Source of the DNA: Oscillospiraceae bacterium
GTDB lineage: Bacteria; Bacillota; Clostridia; Oscillospirales; Ruminococcaceae
Assembly (NCBI GenBank): GCA_022511485.1
Contig: JAFLUJ010000177.1
Location: 1 to 14,666, forward strand
Direction: 5' to 3'
DNA length: 14,666 nucleotides
Every line of letters begins with the position of its first letter. Position 1 is the stretch's first letter. Below are positions 6,776-14,656 of this stretch, one piece after another. The position numbers were made by a program, and so were the translations under genes. The notes below the pieces were generated by a model that was not told the DNA's origin, ran no database searches, and worked only from the letters and a program-made list of their open reading frames with translations.

Positions 6776-9097
6776 TTATTTTACATTATGTTTAACTCTG
6801 TCTCTTACCTCGGCAAGCTTTGCATCGTTGAACCTGTCAAGAGTACCTACAAGGTATCCTGTAATTCTTCTGATACGCTCAAATCCGATACCGTCATCGC
6901 CTTCATTGCGTCCGCACTTCGGACAGGTCTCTCCGATTATACCCGTATATCCGCAGACAGGATCGCGGTCAACCGGGTGATTTATCGAACCGTATCCTAT
7001 ACCGGACTCCTTCATGCAGCGGACGATCTTCTCAAATGCGGAAAGATTATTGAGGGGATCTCCGTCAAGCTCAACATAGCTGATATGTCCCGCATTGGTA
7101 AGCTCATGGTATGGAGCTTCAATTTTGATCTTTTCAAAGGCGCTTATGGGATAATACACCGGAACATGGAATGAATTGGTGTAATATTCCTTGTCAGTAA
7201 TACCCTCAATGACGCCGTAAAGCTTCTTGTCCATGCGGATAAACCTTCCGGAAAGTCCCTCTGCGGGAGTTGCAAGGAGGGTGTAGTTCATTCCGGAACG
7301 CTTTGTTTCCTCGTCCATACGCACTCTCATACGGGAAACTATCTCGTAGCCAAGCTTTCTTGCTTCCTCGTCTTCGCCGTGATGCTTTCCGATAAGAGCC
7401 TTAAGACACTCTGCAAGACCGATAAATCCCATAGAGAGAGTTCCGTGCTTAAGGACTTCGCCTACAGTGTCGTTGGGACCAAGCTTATCTGAATCTATCC
7501 ATATTCCCTGTCCCATAAGGAACGGGAAGTTTCTCACCATCTTCTGGGACTGTATCTTATAACGAGCCATAAGCTGTTCACATACAAGATCCATAACATC
7601 ATCAAGGCTCTTGAAAAATGCGTCCACATCGTGATTTGCATTGATAGCAAGTCTGGGAAGATTTACCGATGTAAAGCTGAGGTTTCCTCTGCCTGTAACG
7701 ATCTCCCTTGTGGGGTCGTAGGAATTTCCTATAACACGTGTGCGGCAGCCCATGTATGCCACCTCGGTGTTGTAGTCCCCCGGCTTGTAGTATTTGAGAT
7801 TGAAGGGTGCGTCGATAAACGAAAAGTTGGGGAAAAGCCTCTTTGCGGAAACACGGCAGGCAAGCTTGAACATATCATAGTTGGGATCTTCCGGATTGTA
7901 GTTGATACCCTCTTTTATTTTGAAAATGTGTATCGGGAAAATAGGGGTCTCACCGTTTCCAAGACCTGCTTCATGAGCAAGAAGCACGTTCTTGATGACC
8001 ATTCTTCCCTCAATGGAGGTATCCAGACCGTAGTTTATGGAGCTGAAAGGAACCTGCGCTCCCGCACGGCTGTTCATGGTGTTGAGATTGTGGATAAGAG
8101 CCTCCATAGCCTGATATGTGGAGCGGTCAGTCTCCTTCATTGTGTTCTTTGCTGTAAAATCCTGTATCCGCTTTGCAGTAGCCTCGTCAACATATCTGCA
8201 AAGCTTCTCAAATTCAAGCTCCTTGTATCCGTTGTCGTTGCTGAGAACAGGGTATATCCCCTTTTCGTCGAATATTTCCTTTGCGATACGGTCGCTAATC
8301 TCCTGACCCTCGTCAAGTCTGGCGATCATTTCAAGACAGCGGGCAATATTGTACACATATTTTTTGCGGTAGGTCTTCTTGACGCCGTCAGCCATAGCGT
8401 ACTCGAAATTCGGGATACTCTGACCGCCGTGCTGATCGTTCTGATCCGACTGTATCGCAATACACGCCAGAGCAGAGTAGCTTCCTATATCATTAGGCTC
8501 ACGGAGAAATCCATGACCGGTGGAAAATCCGTTTTTGAAAAGCTTTACCAGATCTATCTGACAGCAGGTGGTTGTAAGAGTGAGATAGTCCAGATCGTGG
8601 ATATGAATATCTCCCTTGTTGTGCGCCTTGGCGTGCTTCGGGTCGAGAACATACATCTCATAGAACTGCTTTGCACCCTCAGAGCCGTATTTCAGCATAG
8701 TACCCATTGCGGTATCCGCATTGATATTTGCATTCTCCCTCTTGATGTCGCTGTCCTTGGCTGCCTTGAAGGTAAGATCCTCATAGACCTTCATAAGCTT
8801 GGTGTTCATTTCCCTTGCACGTGTCCTTTCGGAACGGTACAAAATGTATGACTTTGCAGTCCTGGCGTGACCCTCGTCAATAAGCACCTTTTCCACCATA
8901 TCCTGTACCTGTTCAACAGTAGGGATACATTTTCCGTATTTATTTTCGACCGCGTCACACACCTTATCCGCCAGCTCAAGGGAAGTATTATAGTCGCTTC
9001 CTCCCACAGACTGAGCAGCCTTAAATATTGCCTGAGCGATTTTTTCAATATTGAAAGTTACTGTTCTGCCGTCTCTTTTTCTGATTTGAGTGATCAT
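6776..9097 (-). CDS. nrdD: Anaerobic (class III) ribonucleoside-triphosphate reductase
   Basis: NrdD makes deoxyribonucleoside triphosphates under anaerobic conditions using a glycyl radical. The 773-residue product has an N-terminal ATP-cone (residues ~3-95, RKRDGRTVTFNIEKIAQAI) for allosteric control. The DIHIHDLDYL-TTTCCQID block (163-182) carries the active-site cysteines 178/179. The C-terminal metal site comprises CGYTG (C715) and CPKCG (C725, C728). The radical glycine is G747 in RRITGYLVG. I start at the ATG at 9097, where GGAGG lies 10 nt upstream and the ATP-cone begins at once; a longer frame to 9190 would run through the promoter. Promoter and NrdR-like boxes are at 9126-9190, and a terminator follows the stop. 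The long plus-strand frames over this gene are antisense shadows. Confidence 0.96.
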   Translation of the reverse strand: MITQIRKRDGRTVTFNIEKIAQAIFKAAQSVGGSDYNTSLELADKVCDAVENKYGKCIPTVEQVQDMVEKVLIDEGHARTAKSYILYRSERTRAREMNTKLMKVYEDLTFKAAKDSDIKRENANINADTAMGTMLKYGSEGAKQFYEMYVLDPKHAKAHNKGDIHIHDLDYLTLTTTCCQIDLVKLFKNGFSTGHGFLREPNDIGSYSALACIAIQSDQNDQHGGQSIPNFEYAMADGVKKTYRKKYVYNIARCLEMIARLDEGQEISDRIAKEIFDEKGIYPVLSNDNGYKELEFEKLCRYVDEATAKRIQDFTAKNTMKETDRSTYQAMEALIHNLNTMNSRAGAQVPFSSINYGLDTSIEGRMVIKNVLLAHEAGLGNGETPIFPIHIFKIKEGINYNPEDPNYDMFKLACRVSAKRLFPNFSFIDAPFNLKYYKPGDYNTEVAYMGCRTRVIGNSYDPTREIVTGRGNLSFTSVNLPRLAINANHDVDAFFKSLDDVMDLVCEQLMARYKIQSQKMVRNFPFLMGQGIWIDSDKLGPNDTVGEVLKHGTLSMGFIGLAECLKALIGKHHGEDEEARKLGYEIVSRMRVRMDEETKRSGMNYTLLATPAEGLSGRFIRMDKKLYGVIEGITDKEYYTNSFHVPVYYPISAFEKIKIEAPYHELTNAGHISYVELDGDPLNNLSAFEKIVRCMKESGIGYGSINHPVDRDPVCGYTGIIGETCPKCGRNEGDDGIGFERIRRITGYLVGTLDRFNDAKLAEVRDRVKHNVK

Positions 9098-9125
9098 AAA
9101 TATTGTACCTCCATTTAATTTATAT

Positions 9126-9141
9126 ATACCATATATTGTAG
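9126..9141. promoter_or_regulatory. Candidate NrdR box 1 (downstream of nrdD start site)
   Basis: ATACCATATATTGTAG matches about 12 of 16 positions of the NrdR consensus ACACWATATATWGTGT. It lies about 15-30 nt inside the predicted nrdD transcript. Its left edge is exactly 32 bp from box 2, the usual spacing for paired NrdR sites. Confidence 0.5.
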
Positions 9142-9157
9142 TCATCAATTTACTGAA

Positions 9158-9173
9158 TACAAGTATATAGTAT
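9158..9173. promoter_or_regulatory. Candidate NrdR box 2 (overlapping nrdD -10)
   Basis: TACAAGTATATAGTAT matches about 10 of 16 consensus positions, mostly in the centre and right half. It covers the -10 element of the nrdD promoter. Alone it is weak; the 32-bp register with box 1 is what supports it. Confidence 0.42.
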
Positions 9174-9190
9174 TTTCGCATAATTGTCAA
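9162..9190 (-). promoter_or_regulatory. Sigma-A promoter of nrdD
   Basis: On the minus strand a perfect TTGACA (9185-9190) and TATACT (9162-9167) are 17 nt apart. Transcription would start near 9155, giving a leader of about 58 nt. Confidence 0.75.
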
Positions 9191-9349
9191 GAGGGTACGC
9201 CATTAAATACCTGCACAAAAATATTCTATACTTTTTGTATATTTTGCACTATCATTTTTTAAATCATCTTCCGCAGGATATGACAAAAAAACACCTTTAC
9301 ACTGTTGTACAATATAAAAAAGATGTGAGACAAAAAAGGATGTGAAAAA
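9191..9349. other. Intergenic region upstream of spoIIAA
   Basis: A/T-rich region that must hold the spoIIA promoter. Two partial signals are visible on the plus strand: GCAGGATAT (9273-9281), a full match to a sigma-H -35 (RNAGGAWWW) but without a GAAT-type -10 at the right distance, and TACAAT (9308-9313), a sigma-A -10 lacking a -35. I cannot decide between them. No gene is visible here. Confidence 0.35.
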
Positions 9350-9655
9350 ATGCCGGTTATTATTGATACGGAGGAAAACACAGTCATCGCCCATCTTTCG
9401 GGAGAGGTAGACCACCACAATGCAGGAGAGATCCGCTCCGACATAGATCTTGCCATAGACCGCCACCATCCCAAGAAGCTGATACTGGATTTCGACGGCG
9501 TGACCTTTATGGACAGCTCCGGGATAGGTCTTGTTATGGGACGATACAAGGCAGTAAAGCCCTTCGGAGGCTGTGTAATAATCGAAAACACTGGAAGCCA
9601 GATCAGGAAAGTCATGCGCCTTGCCGGTCTGGACAGGCTTGCGGTCATAAAATGA
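9350..9655 (+). CDS. spoIIAA: Anti-sigma F factor antagonist (STAS domain)
   Basis: SpoIIAA binds SpoIIAB in the forespore and releases sigma-F; it is inactivated by SpoIIAB phosphorylation. The 101-residue protein is a complete single STAS domain. The phosphorylation loop MDSSGIGLVMGRY has the phosphoserine at Ser57, matching Ser58 of the Bacillus protein. Residues 13-24 (IAHLSGEVDHHN) form the conserved first strand and nucleotide-site loop. The start at 9350 has AAAGGA 9 nt upstream. It is the first gene of the spoIIA operon; spoIIAB begins 32 nt after its stop. The minus-strand frame covering it has no support. Confidence 0.95.
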   Translation: MPVIIDTEENTVIAHLSGEVDHHNAGEIRSDIDLAIDRHHPKKLILDFDGVTFMDSSGIGLVMGRYKAVKPFGGCVIIENTGSQIRKVMRLAGLDRLAVIK

Positions 9656-9687
9656 CTTACAGTCATTAAATGAAAGGAACGAAAAAA

Positions 9688-10131
9688 ATGAAGATCCTGA
9701 ACGAAATAAAATGTGTATTCCCTGCGGACAGCCGTAACGAAGGACTTGCCCGCTCAGTTGTTACCTCATTTTCTTCTCAGCTTGACCCCTCTGTAAATGA
9801 GGTGGGAGAAATAAAAACGGCGGTATCCGAAGCGGTGACAAACTGTATCGTCCATGCCTACCGTGAGAAAAAAGGAGACATCGAGCTGGTAGCACGGGCT
9901 CTGGAAGGTAATATGCTTTACATAAAGATACGGGACAAGGGCTGCGGTATCGAGGACGTAAAGCAGGCAATGGAACCTCTTTACACCTCCGCTCCCGAGG
10001 AGGAACGCACCGGACTTGGCTTCTCCGTCATGGAAAGCTTTATGGATAAGGTATCCGTCCGCAGCAAGCCTGATAAGGGTACATCCGTTATCATGACAAG
10101 AAAGATACTTTCTGACAAAAGTGACGCCTGA
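9688..10131 (+). CDS. spoIIAB: Anti-sigma F factor, serine protein kinase (GHKL ATPase)
   Basis: SpoIIAB holds sigma-F inactive and phosphorylates SpoIIAA on serine. The 147-residue protein shows the GHKL ATP-binding boxes in order: N box EAVTN (E48, N52), G1 box DKGCGI (83-88) and G2 box TGLGF (108-112). R22 in NEGLARSVV corresponds to the Bacillus Arg20 that contacts sigma-F. The start is placed at the ATG at 9688 because AAAGGA lies 9 nt upstream, just as for spoIIAA; the ATG at 9670 has no ribosome binding site and adds only MKGTKK. The next gene, sigF, starts 78 nt later, an unusually wide gap for this operon. Confidence 0.95.
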   Translation: MKILNEIKCVFPADSRNEGLARSVVTSFSSQLDPSVNEVGEIKTAVSEAVTNCIVHAYREKKGDIELVARALEGNMLYIKIRDKGCGIEDVKQAMEPLYTSAPEEERTGLGFSVMESFMDKVSVRSKPDKGTSVIMTRKILSDKSDA

Positions 10132-10154
10132 CCTCCCCATACTATATTAAATTA

Positions 10155-10169
10155 GTATGTACTACATAC
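10155..10169. repeat. Perfect 15-bp palindrome in the spoIIAB-sigF gap
   Basis: GTATGTA and TACATAC flank a single central C, giving two perfect 7-bp arms. TAGT at 10153 and ACTA at 10173 extend the symmetry loosely. The centre is too small for an RNA hairpin loop, so a protein-binding site is more likely than a terminator. Function unknown. Confidence 0.45.
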
Positions 10170-10209
10170 AACACTAAACCATAAATATCGGACGGGAGGT
10201 CTTTCCTCA

Positions 10210-10878
10210 TTGAATGCTCTTAAAAACGACAGTCTGGTCGAAAATAATCTGGGACTTGTCCACCTTTGCGCCAACCGTTTCCGGGGACGGGGCATAGAAT
10301 ATGACGATCTTTACGGCGCAGGCTGTGTGGGACTTGTAAAAGCTGCCTCCGCATTTGATACGGAACGCGGTGTAAAGTTTTCCACCTATGCAGTCCCCGT
10401 CATTCTCGGAGAGATAAAACGTCTCTTCCGTGACGGAGGCTCTGTAAAGGTAAGCCGTTCCGTCCGGGAGCTTGGAATGAAGATCACCCGCGCAAGAGAA
10501 CAATTCACCGTAGTAAACGGCAGAGAGCCTACCGTCTCCGAGCTTGCGGAGCTTACCGATTCAGCTCCGGAGGACGTAGCCGAAGCCATCGCAGTGAATC
10601 TTCCTCCCGTTTCCCTAACCGATAACTCGGACAGCGAGGACAGCGGCGGACAGATAGACGTGGCGATCCCCTCTCCCGACGCAGAGCTTGTAGATGTCCT
10701 TTCACTTCGTCAGGCATTGCAGACCCTTGACGAAACAGACCGGCGGCTCATTTATTTCCGGTACTTCAAGGATATGACCCAGACAAAGACCGCCAAAGCT
10801 CTTGGCATGACCCAGGTACAGGTATCACGCCGGGAAAAGAAGCTTCTTATGAGGCTTCGGGGAAATCTTCTTGAATAG
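10210..10878 (+). CDS. sigF: Sporulation RNA polymerase sigma factor F, short N-terminus
   Basis: Sigma-F directs the first forespore-specific transcription. The 222-residue protein has region 2 (residues ~8-75: LVENNLGLVHL, YDDLYGAGCVGL, FSTYAVPVILGEIKR), region 3 (~78-125: VKVSRSVRELG, REPTVSELAEL) and region 4 (~165-215, with the helix-turn-helix TAKALGMTQVQVSRREKK). It starts with TTG at 10210, with GGAGG 10 nt upstream; no ATG or GTG start is available in frame back to a stop at 10153. Compared with the Bacillus protein of about 255 residues, it lacks about 30 N-terminal residues, including the usual region 1.2 motif before the LVENN segment. It is the third gene of the spoIIA operon; no spoVA genes follow. 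Confidence 0.94.
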   Translation: MNALKNDSLVENNLGLVHLCANRFRGRGIEYDDLYGAGCVGLVKAASAFDTERGVKFSTYAVPVILGEIKRLFRDGGSVKVSRSVRELGMKITRAREQFTVVNGREPTVSELAELTDSAPEDVAEAIAVNLPPVSLTDNSDSEDSGGQIDVAIPSPDAELVDVLSLRQALQTLDETDRRLIYFRYFKDMTQTKTAKALGMTQVQVSRREKKLLMRLRGNLLE

Positions 10879-10906
10879 CATATCACTCTTTCTCTTTCCA
10901 TATCAG

Positions 10907-10947
10907 AAAAGACTGCGCACCAGAAAATTACGGTGTGCAGTCTTTTT
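10907..10947. terminator. Bidirectional terminator between sigF and lipoprotein gene
   Basis: A 15-bp stem (10907-10921 with 10932-10946, one G-U pair, 10-nt loop) starts with AAAA and ends with TTTTT, so it can act for sigF on the plus strand and for the lipoprotein gene ending at 10955 on the minus strand. Confidence 0.85.
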
Positions 10948-10954
10948 GTTATGA

Positions 10955-12202
10955 TTACGACAGCAAATTCTCCAAATTCTGGGGACTGAAAATGAGCAGC
11001 TTATCTTCCCTATCTATAGTTCCTGAAAAAATTATACTGCTGTCATCAATAAAAGTTCCTATACTGTAAAAATTAAAATCCTGTGGAACGTCATTATATG
11101 TTTTGATTATTTCTCCCGTATCGGGGTCGATCAGATACATTATGTTGTCCACCTGATAGCCGTTTCTCAGAGCCAATATGTATTTACCGCTTTCCGGCAT
11201 ATAATAATTTACAAAATCATTTAACTGAAGCTCATAGGGGAAATCCATAAAGAAGCTTGTTTCAAGAGTTTCGATGTCGGTAACATAAAGCTCCGAACCA
11301 AAACCATCCCAGGCAGTTTTTACGGAATAGACCTTGCCGTCATGTACTCCTCCTACCGGAACAAGGTCTTTGGAATCCGGAACATTTCTTGCAGTCTTTG
11401 TGCTGAAATCGTATATTCCGAATCCCGGCAGACGTTCATAACCTCCGGTACGGTATACGAAACGATCTTCATCAATGGGGAACTTATACACCTGATACTC
11501 GGTATAAAAACCATTCTCGTCATCTTCCTTGCGGTATCCGGGAACGATGACCTCCGGTTCTCCGTCAACACATACAATGTCAATATCCCATTCGGAAATT
11601 TTGTGACCGTAATGCTCAAAGTAGAAATCCTTTGCGGTGGGTTCGTCTATTATGTCAAAGCTGAAATCATCGTATATTACTGCAACAGTGGTCACCATTG
11701 CCTCCACCCGATGGTCATAGGTATCACTCAGAATTCTTGCAAGGACATTTCCGCTTCCCGGGTATATCTCATCAACTTCAAAGCCCTCCGGCAGAGAGAC
11801 AATGTTTACGATACTGTTTTCATTAATATTAATAAAATCCAGATCGTATTGCCGCACCAATGGCGTATCCGTTTCATTTGATCTTGGCGAGCATATAATA
11901 TTATTCCCCAAAAGTACGGGGATCTGTGAAAAAGACACATCTATAAATCTATACAACGCATCCATCGGCACGGAGGTAGTCTCCGTGTACTCTGTTTCCG
12001 TTTCATCCGGAGCGGTAGTTTCCGACTCAGCTTCCGCTCCCATCTCCGCAATAGACTCGTAAAAATGCTGCTGATATGAGCCTGTAGTGTAGCTTTCCGA
12101 ACCCTCCCCCTCAGCGGACGGTGTGTCCTGTGCTGCATTTCCATCGCAGGCGGACAGTATAGCCGCTGAAAGAACCAGTGATAAAATAAATTTATTTTTC
12201 AT
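10955..12202 (-). CDS. Lipoprotein, unknown function, paralogous to the C-terminal part of its neighbour
   Basis: A 415-residue lipoprotein. The signal peptide ends in the lipobox LSAC with Cys19, followed by an acidic Thr/Ser/Glu-rich linker (20-78) that would lift the domain off the membrane. The remainder looks like repeated beta blades (for example FGIYDFSTKTARNVPDS, ELYVTDIETLETSFF), in the style of a beta-propeller, but I cannot name the family. From residue 201 (KISEWD) to the end it is clearly homologous to the last ~210 residues of the 12222-14585 gene. The start at 12202 has GGAGG 8 nt upstream, and the gene follows its partner by 19 nt, so the two form an operon. No catalytic motif is apparent. 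Confidence 0.85.
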   Translation of the reverse strand: MKNKFILSLVLSAAILSACDGNAAQDTPSAEGEGSESYTTGSYQQHFYESIAEMGAEAESETTAPDETETEYTETTSVPMDALYRFIDVSFSQIPVLLGNNIICSPRSNETDTPLVRQYDLDFININENSIVNIVSLPEGFEVDEIYPGSGNVLARILSDTYDHRVEAMVTTVAVIYDDFSFDIIDEPTAKDFYFEHYGHKISEWDIDIVCVDGEPEVIVPGYRKEDDENGFYTEYQVYKFPIDEDRFVYRTGGYERLPGFGIYDFSTKTARNVPDSKDLVPVGGVHDGKVYSVKTAWDGFGSELYVTDIETLETSFFMDFPYELQLNDFVNYYMPESGKYILALRNGYQVDNIMYLIDPDTGEIIKTYNDVPQDFNFYSIGTFIDDSSIIFSGTIDREDKLLIFSPQNLENLLS

Positions 12203-12221
12203 AATGATACCTCCAATAATA

Positions 12222-14585
12222 TCAGTCCGGCACAGTAAGGATAAGCAGCTTTGAATCCGAACTTATAACAAAAGTATTGTCATCTATGAAATCTCTGCCG
12301 CCGCTGACATAAAAGTCCTCCGGAAGTTTACATATATACTCGGTTTCGCCGGTATCAGAGTTCATCCTGTAAATAAAATCAGGAGCATCTGATAATCCTT
12401 CTTTCAGAGCGATTATGTATTTACCGTTTTCCGGCATGAAATATTGTATAGAATCAGACAGTCCGAGATAATAAGGGAACTTCGTAAATAAGCTTGTTTC
12501 AAGGGTCTCAATATCTGTGACGAATATCTCCGAGCCTCCGCAGCCGTCCCAGGCTGTTTTTTCAGAGTATATTTTTCCGTCATGTATGCCTATGGGAAGC
12601 AGATCTCTTGAATCGGGGACATCCCTTGCAGTTTTTGTGTCGAAATCATATACACCGAAACCGGGCATGGATTCATAACCTGCTGTACGGTATACAAACC
12701 GGTTTTCATCAATGGGGAACATATAAGTCTGAGACTGAGTATCAAAACCGACCTCATCATCCTCACGATAGCTTCCGGGAACGATGACCTCCGGCTCACC
12801 GTCAACGCATACAAGGTCAAGCTCCCATTCGGATATCATATGACCGTTTCGCATAATAGCTGCATCCTGCAATGTGTAGTCTGTAAACTCATAGTCAAAA
12901 TCATTAAATACCGTCAGAACAGAATACTCAACCGGAAAATCTGACCTCATGTTGTATATCAGAGCTTTGCATAAAATATTTTCATAACCCCCTCCAAGAT
13001 ATTCATAAAAGAAGCTTTCATGAAATAATGGAACTGAGTTTAAAAAAGTACCATCTTTAATATCAAAGAAATACAGACTTGTTGTGCCATATGTATCTCC
13101 GAAATTATCATATAATGTGAAAACAATATTATCATTGCAGAATCGGATGGGACGTCCCGGCGGATATTCAAAGTCAGGATAAATATCCAACAGATCAAGG
13201 ATACGATAAGGCTGTTCTTCCTGTGCAGGTTCAGGATATGCGTCCGCATCGCTTTGCAGACCAATGAAATAGTAGAAAAGACCCTCTCCCCAGGAACAGC
13301 CGTCCAGCTTCCAGATACCGTTCTCATATGCAAGACGGAACGTAAACGGTTCGGTCACATCTTCATCATAGCCCCATTCTTCCTTAGTTCCGACCCTCAG
13401 ACAGTTATATGTAACTGTGTTTCCTTCCATTTCGTAATCGACGATATAGCTGTAATCCCAGCCAGCCTGTCCGCCGTCGCCTGAATGTACAATGAGATCG
13501 TCTCCATCCAATTCATAGCTGCTTGGCGAGTTGAGACACAGTTCCTCAAATCCCCGTTCTGTAAGCCTGAGCTGATTTATAATAAACCACTTTGCTTCAT
13601 TTCCGACCATGGGAAAGTATATACCGTTTTCCTTGTCCGTGTAAGGACCCAGGCAGACTCCGTGTCCGGATGTGCTGCGCTCGTCCGTGCCATCGACCTT
13701 CCATTTATATTCCACACCGTACCCGAAATATTTTTCGGCTTCCCTGCTGAAAAACTTACCTGCTCTTTTTCCCGCAAGCATTATCTCCTCAGGAGAGGAA
13801 TTTTCGCCCATGCTTATTGCAGGATACTCAAAACTGTCTTTAAAGATCTGAAGCTCTTCCCGGGAGGCTGTTTTTACAGTATCGTCTGTCTCCCCGCTGT
13901 CGGCTGTATACGATATTGCGATCCACGCCGAACGTTCAAGCAGCTGACTGGTGATACGTTTATCCAGTTCAGCTTCAAAGGTCTCCTGATCGACCTCTTC
14001 CCCGTTTACTTCATAGTATGGGACGGGGTTAGTATCCCCCTCATATACCAGTTCATCCCGAGCGAATAAACTGAAAAGCTCCTCTGTAGTTCCGTCAGGC
14101 AGATAGCGGTATCCGATATAGTTCCTTGTTCCGCTGAAATCATACTGATGTATCATAGTACCGTCCGAAAGAGGATAGTCCCGGCTGCTCATCTCCACCG
14201 AATCAAAATTCCGACAGATCAGTCTGCCGTCCTGATAATCGAATACCGCATTAAGCCCGGAAGGATCGTCCACAAGCTGAACAAGCAGCTCGCTTTCACC
14301 GTCCCCGTCAAGATCGAGAAACGTGTACTCCATACCTCCGGCAGGAAGGTAGAAATCTATCCATGACTGACCCAATTCCGGGGAGCCAAGCAAAGATACA
14401 TCTCCCCCAAGGAAATTCATATAAACCTCCTTTGCGGATAACTCCCCACTTGCTCCGGAGGTATCCGCTGTCTCCTGAACCGAACCGGAAACAGTCTCAT
14501 TCTCCTGTGTATCCTGCGTATCCTTATTACACGCAGACAAAAGCATCGCAGAGATCAGCAGAGGTAAAATAAATTTATGTTTCAC
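12222..14585 (-). CDS. Large lipoprotein with DxDxDG loop and C-terminal propeller-like domain, unknown function
   Basis: A 787-residue lipoprotein. It is read from GTG at 14585 because GGGAGGA lies 6 nt upstream; the frame could extend to a TTG at 14600, but that codon is inside the ribosome binding region. The lipobox is LSAC with Cys19. An acidic linker follows, then a domain around residues 50-210 with DLDGDGESE (91-99), which fits a calcium-binding DxDxDGxxE loop. The middle (about 240-460) shows no motif I recognise. The last ~210 residues, from ISEWELDLVCVDGEPEV onward, are a paralogue of the downstream lipoprotein. Probably a cell-surface protein; its function is unknown. The long plus-strand frames over it are shadows. 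Confidence 0.86.
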   Translation of the reverse strand: MKHKFILPLLISAMLLSACNKDTQDTQENETVSGSVQETADTSGASGELSAKEVYMNFLGGDVSLLGSPELGQSWIDFYLPAGGMEYTFLDLDGDGESELLVQLVDDPSGLNAVFDYQDGRLICRNFDSVEMSSRDYPLSDGTMIHQYDFSGTRNYIGYRYLPDGTTEELFSLFARDELVYEGDTNPVPYYEVNGEEVDQETFEAELDKRITSQLLERSAWIAISYTADSGETDDTVKTASREELQIFKDSFEYPAISMGENSSPEEIMLAGKRAGKFFSREAEKYFGYGVEYKWKVDGTDERSTSGHGVCLGPYTDKENGIYFPMVGNEAKWFIINQLRLTERGFEELCLNSPSSYELDGDDLIVHSGDGGQAGWDYSYIVDYEMEGNTVTYNCLRVGTKEEWGYDEDVTEPFTFRLAYENGIWKLDGCSWGEGLFYYFIGLQSDADAYPEPAQEEQPYRILDLLDIYPDFEYPPGRPIRFCNDNIVFTLYDNFGDTYGTTSLYFFDIKDGTFLNSVPLFHESFFYEYLGGGYENILCKALIYNMRSDFPVEYSVLTVFNDFDYEFTDYTLQDAAIMRNGHMISEWELDLVCVDGEPEVIVPGSYREDDEVGFDTQSQTYMFPIDENRFVYRTAGYESMPGFGVYDFDTKTARDVPDSRDLLPIGIHDGKIYSEKTAWDGCGGSEIFVTDIETLETSLFTKFPYYLGLSDSIQYFMPENGKYIIALKEGLSDAPDFIYRMNSDTGETEYICKLPEDFYVSGGRDFIDDNTFVISSDSKLLILTVPD

Positions 14586-14602
14586 TGTAAGTCCTCCCAA
14601 TA

Positions 14603-14631
14603 ATTATTTTGTAATACTAATCCCAAGTCAA
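14603..14631 (-). promoter_or_regulatory. Possible promoter of the lipoprotein operon
   Basis: TTGACT (14626-14631) and AATAAT (14603-14608) are 17 nt apart on the minus strand. The implied start near 14596 would fall inside the ribosome binding site, leaving an abnormally short leader. A weaker alternative is TTGTCT-17-TAGTAT slightly upstream. Both are tentative. Confidence 0.3.
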
Positions 14632-14656
14632 AAAATAGACAAAGTCTATTTTTTGA
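14628..14656. terminator. A/T-rich inverted repeat, possible terminator
   Basis: A 13-bp perfect inverted repeat (14628-14640 with 14644-14656, loop AAA) ends in a run of six T on either strand. It probably terminates a gene beyond the right edge, but its low GC content makes it weak, and it overlaps the putative promoter of the lipoprotein operon. Confidence 0.45.

Noticed and set aside
7631..8851. 406-codon plus-strand frame
   Set aside because: It lies wholly antisense to nrdD, whose protein is unmistakable, and it has no recognisable family or ribosome binding site.
9213..9247. Imperfect inverted repeat upstream of spoIIAA
   Set aside because: The arms need several mismatches and gaps and are mostly A/T, so chance is a sufficient explanation.
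9273..9300. Sigma-H promoter for spoIIAA
   Set aside because: The -35 GCAGGATAT fits perfectly, but no GAAT-type -10 is found 11-12 nt downstream, so I did not call a promoter.
9259..9666. 135-codon minus-strand frame, and a nearby frame at 9203-9469
   Set aside because: Both are antisense to spoIIAA, which is clearly real.
13485..14069. 194-codon plus-strand frame
   Set aside because: Antisense to the large lipoprotein gene; composition gives no sign of a real protein.
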